Positions 8,956-18,663 of a DNA stretch of 64,000 nucleotides are shown piece by piece; within the stretch, counting starts at the first letter, position 1, and every line of letters starts with the position of its first letter. A program made the position numbers and the translations under genes. The notes beneath the pieces are model-generated. The model was not told the DNA's origin. It ran no database searches and saw only the letters and a program-made list of their open reading frames with translations. The DNA comes from CAWUFC02 sp963921335 (GTDB lineage: Bacteria > Pseudomonadota > Gammaproteobacteria > Pseudomonadales > Halieaceae), in the NCBI GenBank assembly GCA_963921335.3, contig CAWUFC020000001.1:310001-374000 (forward strand), written 5' to 3'.

Positions 8956-10203
8956 TTAGCGGGCTTCGCTCTGGTAGCGATCTCCGATTCCAAGCAAATA
9001 CAAAATACCGTCCAGCCCGAGGGTTGAGATACTCTGCTCCGCACTTTCTTTCACCAGGGGCTTGGCTCTGAATGCAATGCCCAGGCCTGCAATACTGAGC
9101 ATGGGCAAATCGTTGGCCCCATCACCGACACTGATCACCTGCTGCAGGTCGATTCCTTCACGCTCCGCAATCTCTTTCAGCAAGGCCGCTTTGCGCGCAC
9201 CATCAACAATCGGCGCCTGCACCCGGCCAGTCACCTTGCCATCAGAGATCTGTAGTTCATTAGCGTAGACATAATCAATACCGAGGCGGGCCTGCAGGTA
9301 ACGACCAAAATAGGTGAAACCGCCAGACAGGATCGCGGTCTTATATCCCAGCGACTTCAAGGTGCTGATCAGGTGTTCCGCACCCTCAGTGATCGGCAGC
9401 TGGGCGGCAATATCCGCCAGCACTGACTCATCCAACCCCTCAAGCAGGGCGACGCGACGCTCGAAACTTTCGTTGAATTCGATCTCGCCACGCATGGCTT
9501 GTTCAGTGATAGCGCGTACCTGGTCACCGACACCAGCGCGCTCGGCGAGCTCATCGATCACTTCGGTTTCGATCAAAGTCGAATCCATGTCGAAGGCCAC
9601 AAGCCGACGGTTGCGGCGATACTTGTTGTCCTCCTGCAGGGAAATATCAACATCCAGTTGGCTCGCCAGTTCCAGCAACTCGCGCCGGAAACGATCAGGC
9701 TCTACCAGTTCACCACGCACAGAGAACTCGACGGCCGCCTTACTAAGGTCAGACTGCTCACCCAGCGGAATACGGCCGGAAAGACGGTTGATGCCATCAA
9801 TATTGAGACCGTAACTGGCGAACACGCCGGTCACCTGGGACAGTTGAGCTGCAGTTATCTTTCTGGCCAGCAAAGTGACCACATAGCGTGGGCGACCCTG
9901 GCCGCCAACCCACTCGCTGTAGCTGTCTTCGCTGATTAGGGTAAAGCGAACCTGCAGGCCGAGCTCCTCCATGCGCTGCTCGATTCGCTGCAGCAGGCTG
10001 CCGTGCTCACTGGCCTCAGGCAATTCCACCAGAATGCCCAGTGACAGACTGCTGTGGATCACCGCCTGGCCAATATCCAACACATTAACATCGAATTCAG
10101 CGAGGATGGCCGTCACTGAAACGGTGACGCCAGCCCTATCCCCACCTGCGATGTTTATCAACAAAATTTCTTTCAAGGTATGATTCCGGCCCGAAAAACG
10201 CAT
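8956..10203 (-). CDS. serB: Phosphoserine phosphatase SerB with N-terminal ACT-like domains
   Basis: 415 residues. The N-terminal half resembles tandem ACT regulatory domains (INIAGGDRAGVTVSVTAIL ...). The C-terminal HAD domain has the catalytic DMDSTLIETEVIDE motif, ILSGGFTYF as motif II and GDGANDLPML as motif III. It catalyses the last step of serine biosynthesis, O-phosphoserine to serine plus phosphate. It is divergent from the membrane-protein gene at 10251 with a 47-base gap, an arrangement like serB-ytjB (smp) in enterobacteria. An in-frame second start could lie at the KEILLINIAGG region if the first residues are not translated. Confidence 0.94.
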   Translation of the reverse strand: MRFSGRNHTLKEILLINIAGGDRAGVTVSVTAILAEFDVNVLDIGQAVIHSSLSLGILVELPEASEHGSLLQRIEQRMEELGLQVRFTLISEDSYSEWVGGQGRPRYVVTLLARKITAAQLSQVTGVFASYGLNIDGINRLSGRIPLGEQSDLSKAAVEFSVRGELVEPDRFRRELLELASQLDVDISLQEDNKYRRNRRLVAFDMDSTLIETEVIDELAERAGVGDQVRAITEQAMRGEIEFNESFERRVALLEGLDESVLADIAAQLPITEGAEHLISTLKSLGYKTAILSGGFTYFGRYLQARLGIDYVYANELQISDGKVTGRVQAPIVDGARKAALLKEIAEREGIDLQQVISVGDGANDLPMLSIAGLGIAFRAKPLVKESAEQSISTLGLDGILYLLGIGDRYQSEAR

Positions 10204-10250
10204 ATTCTAACCGCTGCCTGTTTACCCAGACTACGGACTATTACCGGCCT

Positions 10251-11474
10251 ATGCAGAACCTGTTCCAGCGCCTAAGCACCAGTCAGCAGTGGGCGCTAGT
10301 TTGTGGCGTACTGTGCCTGCTGGTGAGCCTGATTCTGGTGAGCGTCGCCTCGTTCAGCTCGCGCTTTATCCTGCAAACACAGCAAAATGAATACGGGGAT
10401 ATGGTCGCGTCAGAGTCCGCTGCCACTGTATCGACTATGCTGGCGCGAGGGGAGCTGATTGGTCTGGAGGTTCAGCTGGAACAGATGGTGGCCCTGAACC
10501 AGCTCAGCGGCATCAGGGTATACGACGTGGAGCATCGACAAATTGGTGCTGCCGGCAGCGAGGATGGCCCGGCTTATCAGGCCAACATTCAGCTCGACAG
10601 AAAAATCGCTGGCCAGTTAGAAGTGTTTCTGGCCGACAATACAGCCATGCGGGAACAGCGGTCCATGCTTCTGCCGCTGCTTATGCTGGCAGCACTACTA
10701 AGCCTGTTCGGCGCGGCACTCGCGGCCCGCATGGCCCAGACCAACAGCGCCAGGCTGCAGCACCTGTTATCAAAACTTGGCGTCAATAGCAGCGCCGAAC
10801 GCAATGAGCTGGCCCGCCTCGAGCAGGCTGTCGAGCAGTTGCCCATCGAGCTGCTTCAGCCCGCCGACGAGTCGACTCAAGACAGCGCCGATTACAGCAC
10901 CACCGGACTCATGTTTGTACGCCTGGACAGCCTCGTCGGTTACGTGGAAACGCTGGATGAATCGACCTTGGTTCGCTACACCAACTACCTACATCGGGTC
11001 ATCCAGAGTTGTGCCGAACTCTATGGAGGGGAACTGCAGGTGAGTCGACAATTCAGCGTTCTGGTCTGTTTTGCCGGTGAACACAAAAGCGGCAGCCCTG
11101 TCTTTCGCGCCGCTTGCACCGCCTGGCTACTGCAGCAGCTTAGCCAAAGTCTCCGCGAGCATAGTCGCCTCAAATTGGACCTGTCCCTTAGCTGTGGGGT
11201 CAGCGAGGCGGGTTCACCAATTACCGGTCATTTTTACTCGGCCCTGTATGGTCAGCATCTCGTGGATGAGATGGAAGCGCTCTGCAACGAGCAGAGTGGT
11301 GACATACTGCTATGCGAAGACCTGGTGGAGGACACCAGCCTGGTCAACAAATGGCATCTTGAATCTGCAGGCAACAACATCAATAAACTCGGCGCCGCCA
11401 CTGCACCAACGGACAGCTTGTTAGAGCGGCAGCATGAAATGCTGCGCGCCCAGCTCAGCAAAAACAGCGCCTAG
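10251..11474 (+). CDS. AhpA/YtjB-like membrane protein with a degenerate nucleotidyl-cyclase-like domain
   Basis: 407 residues. TM helix about 14-37, a periplasmic region of about 100 residues, TM helix about 139-160, then a cytoplasmic part. The front half and the position next to serB match the AhpA/YtjB (Smp) family. Residues about 217-360 look like a class III adenylate/guanylate cyclase fold (GLMFVRLDSLVGYVETLDE; later FSVLVCFAG and SLSCGVSEAG), but the two metal-binding aspartates expected near the first strand and in the G-D-S/G turn are not seen, so it is probably non-catalytic. The stop shares the palindrome CTAG with the stop of convergent parC. Confidence 0.72.
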   Translation: MQNLFQRLSTSQQWALVCGVLCLLVSLILVSVASFSSRFILQTQQNEYGDMVASESAATVSTMLARGELIGLEVQLEQMVALNQLSGIRVYDVEHRQIGAAGSEDGPAYQANIQLDRKIAGQLEVFLADNTAMREQRSMLLPLLMLAALLSLFGAALAARMAQTNSARLQHLLSKLGVNSSAERNELARLEQAVEQLPIELLQPADESTQDSADYSTTGLMFVRLDSLVGYVETLDESTLVRYTNYLHRVIQSCAELYGGELQVSRQFSVLVCFAGEHKSGSPVFRAACTAWLLQQLSQSLREHSRLKLDLSLSCGVSEAGSPITGHFYSALYGQHLVDEMEALCNEQSGDILLCEDLVEDTSLVNKWHLESAGNNINKLGAATAPTDSLLERQHEMLRAQLSKNSA

Positions 11475-13729
11475 TCCTTACGCTCAACCTCGATACGGTC
11501 AACTTTCTGGAAGCCACGGGGCAGCTTGTTGCCACGCCTCCCGCGCTCACCGCGATAGTGCTCCAGCTCTGCGAACTTGAGGTTCAAGTGCCGTTTCCCC
11601 GCGTAGACCACCAGGGCATCTGATGACTTCAACACCTGAATGGCAATGACGAACTCTTCCCGGGATTGCACGCGCGGACCAGGAATACCGATAATCTTGT
11701 TACCCTTGCCTCGCGCCAGTTGCGGCAGATCTTCCAGCGGGAAGATCAACAGTCTCCCTTCATTGCTAACTGCAACCACAAAGGATTCGTCGAATGCGCC
11801 AACAGGCGCAGGGTTCAATACCTGACTGCCCTTGGGCAGATTAAGCACACCCTTACCGGACTTGTTTTTGGTCTGCAGGTCACCCAGCTTGGCCACAAAA
11901 CCATAGCCGGCATCACTGGCCAGCAAGTACAAATCGTCGGCACTACCGGTCATCAAGCCTTCAAAGGTGGCGCCAGAAGGTGGATTTACGCGGCCAGTTA
12001 CCGGCTCACCCTGCCCGCGTGCCGAAGGCAGGTTGTGGGTTGCGATGGTATAGGCTCGCCCCGTTGAATCCAGCATGACCGCGGGCAGATTAGTGCGCCC
12101 GGCTACGGACAACTTGTAGCCATCCCCGGATTTGTAACTCAGGGCAGCAGGGTCAATATCGTGACCTTTGGCGGCGCGAATCCAGCCTTTTTCAGACATA
12201 ACAATGGTGATCGGGTCATTGGTCATTAACTCAAGCTCGGAGAAGGCACTGGCCTCCTCGCGCTCCGCCAATGGCGACCTCCGCTCGTCACCGAACTCCT
12301 CCGCAACGGCCAGCAGTTCTTTCTTAATCAGCGTTTTCAGACGCGCCTCTGATTTGAGGGTCTTTTCCAGGCTGTCACGTTCAGCGGCAAGTTCATCCTG
12401 CTCAGTCTTGATCTTCATTTCCTCAAGACGGGCCAGATGACGCAGCTTCAACTCCAGGATAGCTTCCGCCTGGTCGTCGCTGAGCTTGAAACGCTTCATC
12501 AGCACCGGTTTGGGTTTATCCTCGGTGCGGATGATGTGGATGACCTCATCAATATTGAGAAAGGCAATCAGATAGCCTTCCAGAATATGCAGACGGCGCA
12601 GCACTTTCTCGAGACGGTTCTCCAGGCGCCGCTTCACCGTGGTGGTACGGAACTTCAACCATTCCTTGAGGATACGGTCCAGGCCCTTGACGCCCGGGCG
12701 GCCGTCAATGCCAATCATATTGAGATTGACCCGGTAACTGCGCTCCAGGTCAGTCGTGGCAAACAGGTGGCTCATCAGCGCTTCGAGATCAATCCTGTTC
12801 GACCGGGGTACCAGAACCAGCCGGGTCGGGTTTTCGTGGTCAGACTCATCGCGCAGGTCAGCCACCATGGGTAATTTTTTGGCCTGCATTTGTGCCGCCA
12901 CCTGCTCCAGCACCTTGGAGCCCGATACCTGGTACGGCAAGGCTGTGATCACAACGTCGCCAGATTCCTTGGTCCAGACCGCTCGCATACGCATAGCACC
13001 GCGACCCGTCTCGTACATCTCGATGATTTCTTCCCGGGGGGTGATGATCTCCGCTTGCGTCGGGTAATCCGGCCCCTGCACATGCTCGCAAAGCTCGCGC
13101 ACCGTCGACTTTGGCTTCTCCAGCATACGGATGGTGGCACTCACGACCTCGCGCAAATTATGCGGCGGGATATCGGTGGCCATACCCACCGCAATACCTG
13201 TAGTGCCATTGAGAAGCACATTGGGCAACTGAGCGGGCAGCACCGAAGGTTCTTCCATAGTGCCATCAAAATTGGGCACCCAGTCCACCGTACCCTGACC
13301 CAGCTCGCCCAACAGTACGTCGGCATACTTCGTCAGCCGACTCTCGGTATAACGCATGGCGGCAAAAGACTTCGGATCATCCGGGGAACCCCAGTTACCT
13401 TGCCCATCCACCAGCGGATAGCGATAGCTGAAGTCCTGTGCCATCAATACCATGGCCTCGTACGCGGCGCTGTCACCATGGGGATGAAACTTACCAATGA
13501 CGTCACCGACCGTTCGGGCAGATTTCTTGAACTTGGCTGAAGCCTTAAGCCCCAGCTCGCTCATGGCGTATACGATTCGCCGTTGTACGGGCTTAAGACC
13601 GTCACCGATATTAGGCAGGGCCCGATCGAGAATGACGTACATGGAATAGTCCAGATAGGCCTTCTCGGTATACTGCTTCAGGGATACCTGCTCGATACCC
13701 TCATCATCAAATTCGATTATTTCAGACAT
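11471..13729 (-). CDS. parC: DNA topoisomerase IV subunit A
   Basis: 752 residues, the normal ParC length. The N-terminal breakage-reunion domain contains YLDYSMYVILDRALPNIGDG and the catalytic-tyrosine context AAMRYTESRL. The QRRIVYAMSELGL segment is also typical, and a long coiled coil and beta-pinwheel C-terminal domain follow. With ParE (not in the window) it decatenates daughter chromosomes. ParC rather than GyrA is chosen from the shorter length, the MSEIIEFDDEGIEQVSLKQY start and the lack of a GyrA-box. Confidence 0.93.
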   Translation of the reverse strand: MSEIIEFDDEGIEQVSLKQYTEKAYLDYSMYVILDRALPNIGDGLKPVQRRIVYAMSELGLKASAKFKKSARTVGDVIGKFHPHGDSAAYEAMVLMAQDFSYRYPLVDGQGNWGSPDDPKSFAAMRYTESRLTKYADVLLGELGQGTVDWVPNFDGTMEEPSVLPAQLPNVLLNGTTGIAVGMATDIPPHNLREVVSATIRMLEKPKSTVRELCEHVQGPDYPTQAEIITPREEIIEMYETGRGAMRMRAVWTKESGDVVITALPYQVSGSKVLEQVAAQMQAKKLPMVADLRDESDHENPTRLVLVPRSNRIDLEALMSHLFATTDLERSYRVNLNMIGIDGRPGVKGLDRILKEWLKFRTTTVKRRLENRLEKVLRRLHILEGYLIAFLNIDEVIHIIRTEDKPKPVLMKRFKLSDDQAEAILELKLRHLARLEEMKIKTEQDELAAERDSLEKTLKSEARLKTLIKKELLAVAEEFGDERRSPLAEREEASAFSELELMTNDPITIVMSEKGWIRAAKGHDIDPAALSYKSGDGYKLSVAGRTNLPAVMLDSTGRAYTIATHNLPSARGQGEPVTGRVNPPSGATFEGLMTGSADDLYLLASDAGYGFVAKLGDLQTKNKSGKGVLNLPKGSQVLNPAPVGAFDESFVVAVSNEGRLLIFPLEDLPQLARGKGNKIIGIPGPRVQSREEFVIAIQVLKSSDALVVYAGKRHLNLKFAELEHYRGERGRRGNKLPRGFQKVDRIEVERKD

Positions 13730-13792
13730 TCAGCACATCGCTTGTGGTTTAGTGTTACTCGTTTGGCGCTGCCGCGCCGGTCTTTCCAGGTA

Positions 13793-13813
13793 GCCGTGGC
13801 GGAATCCCACGGC
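13793..13813. other. Perfect 7-bp inverted repeat between parC and the cNMP-binding gene
   Basis: GCCGTGG (13793-13799) and CCACGGC (13807-13813) enclose a 7-base loop. On the + strand it is followed by gaagggg and a T5 run, so a weak terminator for rightward transcription is possible, but both neighbouring genes run leftward. On the minus strand no T tract follows. It may be an mRNA hairpin in the parC 5' leader. Confidence 0.35.
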
Positions 13814-13840
13814 GAAGGGGTTTTTCACTTTGTCATATTT

Positions 13841-14650
13841 TTAATTCATGTAGTTGCCGCGCAGACCCACCAACTGCTCATTGAGATTCACAATGGAATT
13901 GGCCATGTCGATGAGCAAGCTGTGAATAGTGGTCGGGTTGCTCTTGATCAGGTCGGCAAACTGTTCCTTCGGCACTTTCACCACAGAACAACGGGTCTTA
14001 GCCATAACGGTTGCGGTACGATCCGCGTTGGCCAACACAGCCATGGCACCGAATATCTCACCTTCTTCGATGGCCCCCACGGTCACCCCATCAACCACAA
14101 CTTCTGCCGTACCCTCTGACAGGTTGAAGACAAAATCTGCCTTGTCACCCTGACGAATAATCACATCACCAGGATTATAGATCTCGAAGCCGGGCGTGGC
14201 GTGCGTGTCTTCGTCAGTCAGCGCCGCCGTGAGGCGAATCTGCATACCGGCGTGTGTCACTAACAACCGGGTCCAGAGCTTGCTGGCATTACTGTCGTTG
14301 AACACACGACGCATAAATTCAAGCGCGGGATAACCCTGCAGGGAGGCACCATTTTCACTGGAGTAGGACACAGCGATCTCGTGATCCTTGGTACCAGCAA
14401 TATCGGGCAATACCAGATCACCGTCATCCAGCAGAAACACCGCCTTATCGCGATAGCGCGCAGTCAGGGAGCCGCTTTCAACAAAGTAGATCTTGTCGCC
14501 TTCCAGACCACGCAGGACGGCATTATCCGTCGCCTCAATCTCCAGCGGTATGGTCGGTATGTCAATTAACTCGAGCAGGGCAGCAACCAGCCGTTTGTAC
14601 TGCTGATTGAGAATAAAGAAGTCCTGCGCAAGTTCTGCGTTAGCCAGCAT
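13841..14650 (-). CDS. Cyclic-nucleotide-binding-domain protein
   Basis: 269 residues with two CRP-type beta-barrel segments. The first (about 40-110) is degenerate. The second (about 150-235) carries the phosphate-binding-cassette-like stretch GEIFGAMAVLANADRTATV, with a downstream helix. No DNA-binding helix-turn-helix follows, so it is not a CRP-type transcription factor; a cytoplasmic sensor or scaffold is more likely. Located upstream of parC on the same strand with a 111-base gap. Confidence 0.7.
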   Translation of the reverse strand: MLANAELAQDFFILNQQYKRLVAALLELIDIPTIPLEIEATDNAVLRGLEGDKIYFVESGSLTARYRDKAVFLLDDGDLVLPDIAGTKDHEIAVSYSSENGASLQGYPALEFMRRVFNDSNASKLWTRLLVTHAGMQIRLTAALTDEDTHATPGFEIYNPGDVIIRQGDKADFVFNLSEGTAEVVVDGVTVGAIEEGEIFGAMAVLANADRTATVMAKTRCSVVKVPKEQFADLIKSNPTTIHSLLIDMANSIVNLNEQLVGLRGNYMN

Positions 14651-14816
14651 CGGGTTAATCCCTGAGCTTTTGTTTTTAGTGTTTCACCCTGTCGCTAAGT
14701 TTAGCAACAAAGCGCTCCGGAGCGAACCTGCCCCGAGCTCTCCTCATGCTACCACTTTCCAGACAATAGACGTAATATCGCCTGTTCTCGTTATTTACAG
14801 GACCCCAGGGGCTAAC

Positions 14817-15299
14817 ATGCAAGTCGCGGCAGACACCGTTGTCAGTTTTCACTACCGCCTGTTCAACAGTTCCGGCGAGGAACTGGAGAGCTCCGAAGGT
14901 GGCGAGGCCACCCGCTACCTGCACGGTCGCAACAACATTATCCGCGGCCTGGAGGAAGCACTCCTCGGCCTGGCTGCCGGCGACAGTACCAGTGTGGAGC
15001 TGCCTCCAGAGAAAGCCTACGGGCTGCGCAACGACGAACTGCGCCAGCGTGTACCGGTAAAACACCTGATCGGCAAAGGCAAGCTCAAGGCCGGCGACAT
15101 CGTACAGGTCAATACTGAGCAGGGCCGTCGCAGTGTCACTATCGTCAAAATGGGGCGTCACAGCGCCGATATCGATGCCAATCACCCATTGGCAGGCCAG
15201 ACCCTGCGCTTCGACGTAGAGATTGTTGAAGTCCGCGCCGCTGACGCGGAAGAACTGGCCCACGGTCACGCCCATGGACCTGGCGGCCATCAGCACTGA
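14817..15299 (+). CDS. SlyD-like FKBP-type peptidyl-prolyl isomerase with His-rich tail
   Basis: 160 residues. It starts MQVAADTVVSFHY at 14817, chosen because AGGGG lies 6 bases upstream and the open frame before it is not protein-like. The FKBP domain is interrupted by an IF-type flap (about 70-120), the SlyD architecture, and the C-terminus HGHAHGPGGHQH is a short metal-binding tail. The expected role is a cytoplasmic folding helper and possible nickel handling. It is followed 2 bases later by the acetyltransferase gene, so probably one transcript. Confidence 0.87.
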   Translation: MQVAADTVVSFHYRLFNSSGEELESSEGGEATRYLHGRNNIIRGLEEALLGLAAGDSTSVELPPEKAYGLRNDELRQRVPVKHLIGKGKLKAGDIVQVNTEQGRRSVTIVKMGRHSADIDANHPLAGQTLRFDVEIVEVRAADAEELAHGHAHGPGGHQH

Positions 15300-15301
15300 C
15301 T

Positions 15302-15745
15302 ATGGGAACCACCTGGTCGCTGCAGCCCTTTGCGGCCCTCAATGCCGGTGAGTTGCACGACATACTGGCACTAAGGCAGCAGGTGTTCGTGCTGGAGCAG
15401 CACTGCCTGTACCCGGATATCGACGGGCTGGATAAAAGCGCCGATCACCTCTGCGCCTGGCAGGAGGACACGCTGGCTGGCTATTTACGCTGTATTCCAC
15501 CCACCGGTGAAAAGCCAAGCAAGCTCGGGCGCATCGTCGTCGATAAATCCCAGCGCGGCAGCGGACTGGGGCATGAACTCATACAGCGCGGGATTGACTA
15601 CAATCGGTCACGTTGGCCAGGCACACCCATTACCATCGGAGCCCAGGCCAAACTGCAGCAATACTACGAGCAATTTGGTTTTATCCGTATCAGTGACGTC
15701 TATGACGAAGACGGCATCCCCCATATCGACATGACTCTGGAGTAA
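15302..15745 (+). CDS. ElaA-like GNAT N-acetyltransferase
   Basis: 147 residues. The ElaA pattern is clear: LRQQVFVLEQHCLYPDIDG..D near the start, the acetyl-CoA-binding segment VDKSQRGSGLGHELIQ (R/Q-x-x-G-x-G/A) around 75-90, and YYEQFGF near the end. Substrate unknown. It sits between the SlyD-like gene and the dehydrogenase gene, with 6 bases to the next start. Confidence 0.85.
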   Translation: MGTTWSLQPFAALNAGELHDILALRQQVFVLEQHCLYPDIDGLDKSADHLCAWQEDTLAGYLRCIPPTGEKPSKLGRIVVDKSQRGSGLGHELIQRGIDYNRSRWPGTPITIGAQAKLQQYYEQFGFIRISDVYDEDGIPHIDMTLE

Positions 15746-15751
15746 CAAGGC

Positions 15752-17257
15752 GTGATCATAAAACTCATTAAGTGGCTGTCCATCGGCATCATCGGCCTGG
15801 TTGCGCTGGCCTTCGCCGTGCTGCTACTGGCTCCGGGCATTCACCTCAGCAGTCTGACAATGATCCTGAACGTAGCTACCGGTAGTGGGTCAAACACCCC
15901 CAGCGATGAACTGATGGAAAGGCTGCAGGTGCAGGACGGTTATCACCTCAGCGTATTTGCTCGAGATCTCGGTAATCCGCGCATGCTGGAACTGACTGCA
16001 GGTAACACCCTGCTCTACTCAAGCCCGCGCGAGGGCACCATCGTACAGTTACGAGACAGCAACAAGGACGGCCGAGCGGACCAGCGCACAGATCTGTTGC
16101 AAGGGCTGCTGCGCCCCCACGGCCTTGAGGTACATGAAGGTTATTTATATGTCGCCGAATCCAACCAGGTGGGCCGCATTGCTTACGATGCCGACTCCGG
16201 CACAATCAGCGGCGAGTATGAGGTGGTGATTCCAGGGCTGACCGACGATGGCAATCACTGGAGCAAAACCATTCGCATCAAAGATGACTGGCTCTACGTA
16301 TCCATGGGCTCTACGTGCAACGTTTGCGAGGAAACCGACTCCCGGCGTGCCAGCATTACCCGTTATCGCCTGAATGGCAGCGGGGAGCAGATCTTTGCCA
16401 GCGGGCTTCGCAACAGTGTGGGTATGGATTTCGCACCCTGGAACGGCAATCTGTTCGCCACAGACAATGGCCGCGACTTACTGGGAGATGACTATCCCCC
16501 CTGTGAACTCAATGAAATCGTCGAGGGCGGCTTTTACGGCTGGCCCTACCTCAACGGCGACAATGATCTGGATCCCGATTTCGGCGCCGGTAAAGAGGCT
16601 CTTCAGGCCACAGCGATTAAACCGGTGCTTCCCTTCCGTGCTCACAACGCTCCTCTGGGCATTCATTTCAGCACAGAAAAAGAGCGACTCGCGCTGGTTG
16701 CACTACACGGTTCCTGGAATCGAACCACACCCGATGGTTATAAGGTACTGGCCCTGGAGTGGGACTCACGAAATGAGATAAGCGCCAGCGACTTTCTGTG
16801 GGGCTTTGAAGATGATGGCAATATCATTGGCCGACCGGTAGACATCAGCTCCGACGGCAAAGGCGGCTACTTTGTTTCTGACGACTACGCCCAGGTTATC
16901 TATCGCGTTTCACCCCATCAGGATTTGGTCAGCACAGCGGAGCCGGAAGCAGGCACCGCCCAGGATTCGCCGCTAACCGCTGCCGGCGAAGACGTCGTTG
17001 CACAGGTGATTGATCCGGGCTTCGCACTGGCGGGGGAACTGCTGTACAGGAATCTGCCCTGCGGCGACTGTCACAACGCTGACTCAGCAACGCCGGTGGT
17101 CCTGGAGCACCTCGGAGAGAAATATGATCTTGAATCCCTGGCCAACTACTTCCTGACGCCTACCCCACCGATGCCCCGCTATGAGCTAAACGCAGATCAA
17201 CGCCAACAGCTGGCACATTTCCTGCTCAGCCGGGAGCAAGCTCCAGCAGGAAAGTAA
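15752..17257 (+). CDS. PQQ-type sugar/sorbosone dehydrogenase with C-terminal c-type heme site
   Basis: 501 residues starting with GTG at 15752. An N-terminal membrane anchor or signal (IKWLSIGIIGLVALAFAVLL) precedes a six-bladed beta-propeller of the soluble glucose/sorbosone dehydrogenase type; LLRPHGLEVHEGYLYVAE, ASGLRNSVGMDFAPW and NAPLGIHF are typical blade motifs with the catalytic histidine region. Near residue 440 CGDCH is a c-type heme-binding site followed by a short cytochrome domain. It is expected to oxidise a sugar or alcohol in the periplasm and pass electrons to its own heme. PQQ dependence is inferred. Its end overlaps convergent dtd by 32 bases. Confidence 0.83.
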   Translation: MIIKLIKWLSIGIIGLVALAFAVLLLAPGIHLSSLTMILNVATGSGSNTPSDELMERLQVQDGYHLSVFARDLGNPRMLELTAGNTLLYSSPREGTIVQLRDSNKDGRADQRTDLLQGLLRPHGLEVHEGYLYVAESNQVGRIAYDADSGTISGEYEVVIPGLTDDGNHWSKTIRIKDDWLYVSMGSTCNVCEETDSRRASITRYRLNGSGEQIFASGLRNSVGMDFAPWNGNLFATDNGRDLLGDDYPPCELNEIVEGGFYGWPYLNGDNDLDPDFGAGKEALQATAIKPVLPFRAHNAPLGIHFSTEKERLALVALHGSWNRTTPDGYKVLALEWDSRNEISASDFLWGFEDDGNIIGRPVDISSDGKGGYFVSDDYAQVIYRVSPHQDLVSTAEPEAGTAQDSPLTAAGEDVVAQVIDPGFALAGELLYRNLPCGDCHNADSATPVVLEHLGEKYDLESLANYFLTPTPPMPRYELNADQRQQLAHFLLSREQAPAGK

Positions 17258-17672
17258 CCGGGCCGTCGTTCACCAGAGCCACCTGCATGTCGGCGCCAAA
17301 CACACCAGCTGCTACCGGCTGGTGTTGCTGCTGCAGCATCTCCAGCATCTGCAGGTAAAGCGATTCTGCTTCAGAGGGAGGCATCGCAGCGCTAAAACTT
17401 GGACGAAGGCCCTTACGTGTATCAGCTGAAAGCGTGAACTGGGACACCAGCAACACCCCACCGCCTACATCCTTCACACTGCAATTCATCTTCCCCTCAG
17501 CATCGGCGAACAGGCGGTAGTTCAGAATTTTCTCCAGCAAGCGCTGGGCAACAACCTCATCATCACCTTTGTCCAGGCCCAACAAAACCAGTAGCCCCTG
17601 CTCAATCGCACCGCTTATCTCTCCATCTACGGTAACCGATGCGCTGCTAACCCGCTGCAACAATGCCTTCAA
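17226..17672 (-). CDS. dtd: D-aminoacyl-tRNA deacylase
   Basis: 148 residues, starting MKALLQRVSSASV. The two DTD active-site signatures are present: SQFTLSA and NDGPVTF (N-x-GP-x-T). The enzyme removes D-amino acids and glycine mischarged onto tRNAs. It follows pip by a single base on the same strand, forming a pip-dtd pair. Confidence 0.94.
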   Translation of the reverse strand: MKALLQRVSSASVTVDGEISGAIEQGLLVLLGLDKGDDEVVAQRLLEKILNYRLFADAEGKMNCSVKDVGGGVLLVSQFTLSADTRKGLRPSFSAAMPPSEAESLYLQMLEMLQQQHQPVAAGVFGADMQVALVNDGPVTFLLELAPG

Positions 17673-17673
17673 T

Positions 17674-18636
17674 TCAAGTCGCTCCCTGTCCCAATCGTTC
17701 TGCCATCTGCCGGGTCGCCCGCACCAATGCGTCTGTCACGCCAGGATCGGAGGCGCTGTGACCGGCATCCCTGACAATGTTCAATTCTGAATCAGGCCAT
17801 GCCCGGTAAAGACTGTGGGCGTTATCAAGAGGGCAAACCACGTCATAGCGACCGTGCACGATAATGCCGGGAATGCCCTCCAGCCGATCTGCATTGACCA
17901 GGATCTCGTTCTCAACAATAAAGAAATCATTCACACAGTAATGGGCTTCCAGCCGCGCCAACGCCAGGGCCGTATGGGGGTCCTCCATCTCGTGCTCAAT
18001 GGCCGGACTCGGGCGCAGGGTTGCGCAGTGGGCCTCCCACCCGGACCAGGCCTTGGCCGCCGCCATTCGCGCAAGCTCGTTATCACCAGTCAGTATTTTG
18101 TAATAGGCGCTTGCAAAATCACCTCTGTCATCAGGTGACACCAACTTTTCGTAAGCTTCCCAGTGATCCGGAAACAGCCGACTGGCGCCCTCCTGGAAGA
18201 ACCAATCGCGATCACGCCGGCGGGCCAGAAATACCCCCCGCAGGATCATGCCGAGTACCCTGATTGGATGGCGCTGTGCGTAAAGCAATGCAAGCGTGCT
18301 TCCCCAGGATCCACCAAACAAGAGCCAGCGTTCTATACCCAATAGTTCACGAATGCTTTCAATATCGTCCAGTAATCCCTGGGTGTGATTGTCCTCGAGC
18401 ACCGCATGGGGCGTGGACCGACCGCTGCCTCGCTGGTCAAAAAGCAGGATGCGGTATTTTTCCGGATCAAAGAAGCACCGATCTCGCGCTGAACAACCCG
18501 CACCCGGTCCACCGTGTAGAAACAAGACGGGTATGCCATCAGGATCGCCACACTCCTCCACGTACAGCTCATGTGGAGGGGCCACAGGCAACCGATGTAC
18601 CTGATAAGGCTTTATCTCAGGATACAGAGTCAACAT
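17674..18636 (-). CDS. pip: Proline iminopeptidase
   Basis: 320-residue alpha/beta-hydrolase of peptidase family S33. Visible are the oxyanion-hole stretch LHGGPGAG, the nucleophile elbow GGSWGSTLAL (catalytic Ser), the acid HGRYDVVCP and the histidine DAGHSASDPG. It cleaves N-terminal proline from peptides in the cytoplasm. It begins 27 bases left of the typA stop, in the same direction. Confidence 0.93.
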   Translation of the reverse strand: MLTLYPEIKPYQVHRLPVAPPHELYVEECGDPDGIPVLFLHGGPGAGCSARDRCFFDPEKYRILLFDQRGSGRSTPHAVLEDNHTQGLLDDIESIRELLGIERWLLFGGSWGSTLALLYAQRHPIRVLGMILRGVFLARRRDRDWFFQEGASRLFPDHWEAYEKLVSPDDRGDFASAYYKILTGDNELARMAAAKAWSGWEAHCATLRPSPAIEHEMEDPHTALALARLEAHYCVNDFFIVENEILVNADRLEGIPGIIVHGRYDVVCPLDNAHSLYRAWPDSELNIVRDAGHSASDPGVTDALVRATRQMAERLGQGAT

Positions 18637-18663
18637 GTACCCAGTATAGTTGAAGCGATCTCG

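Noticed and set aside
12890..13540. 216-residue antisense frame over parC
   Set aside because: His-rich composition typical of the antisense of a GC-rich coding frame; parC is well supported.
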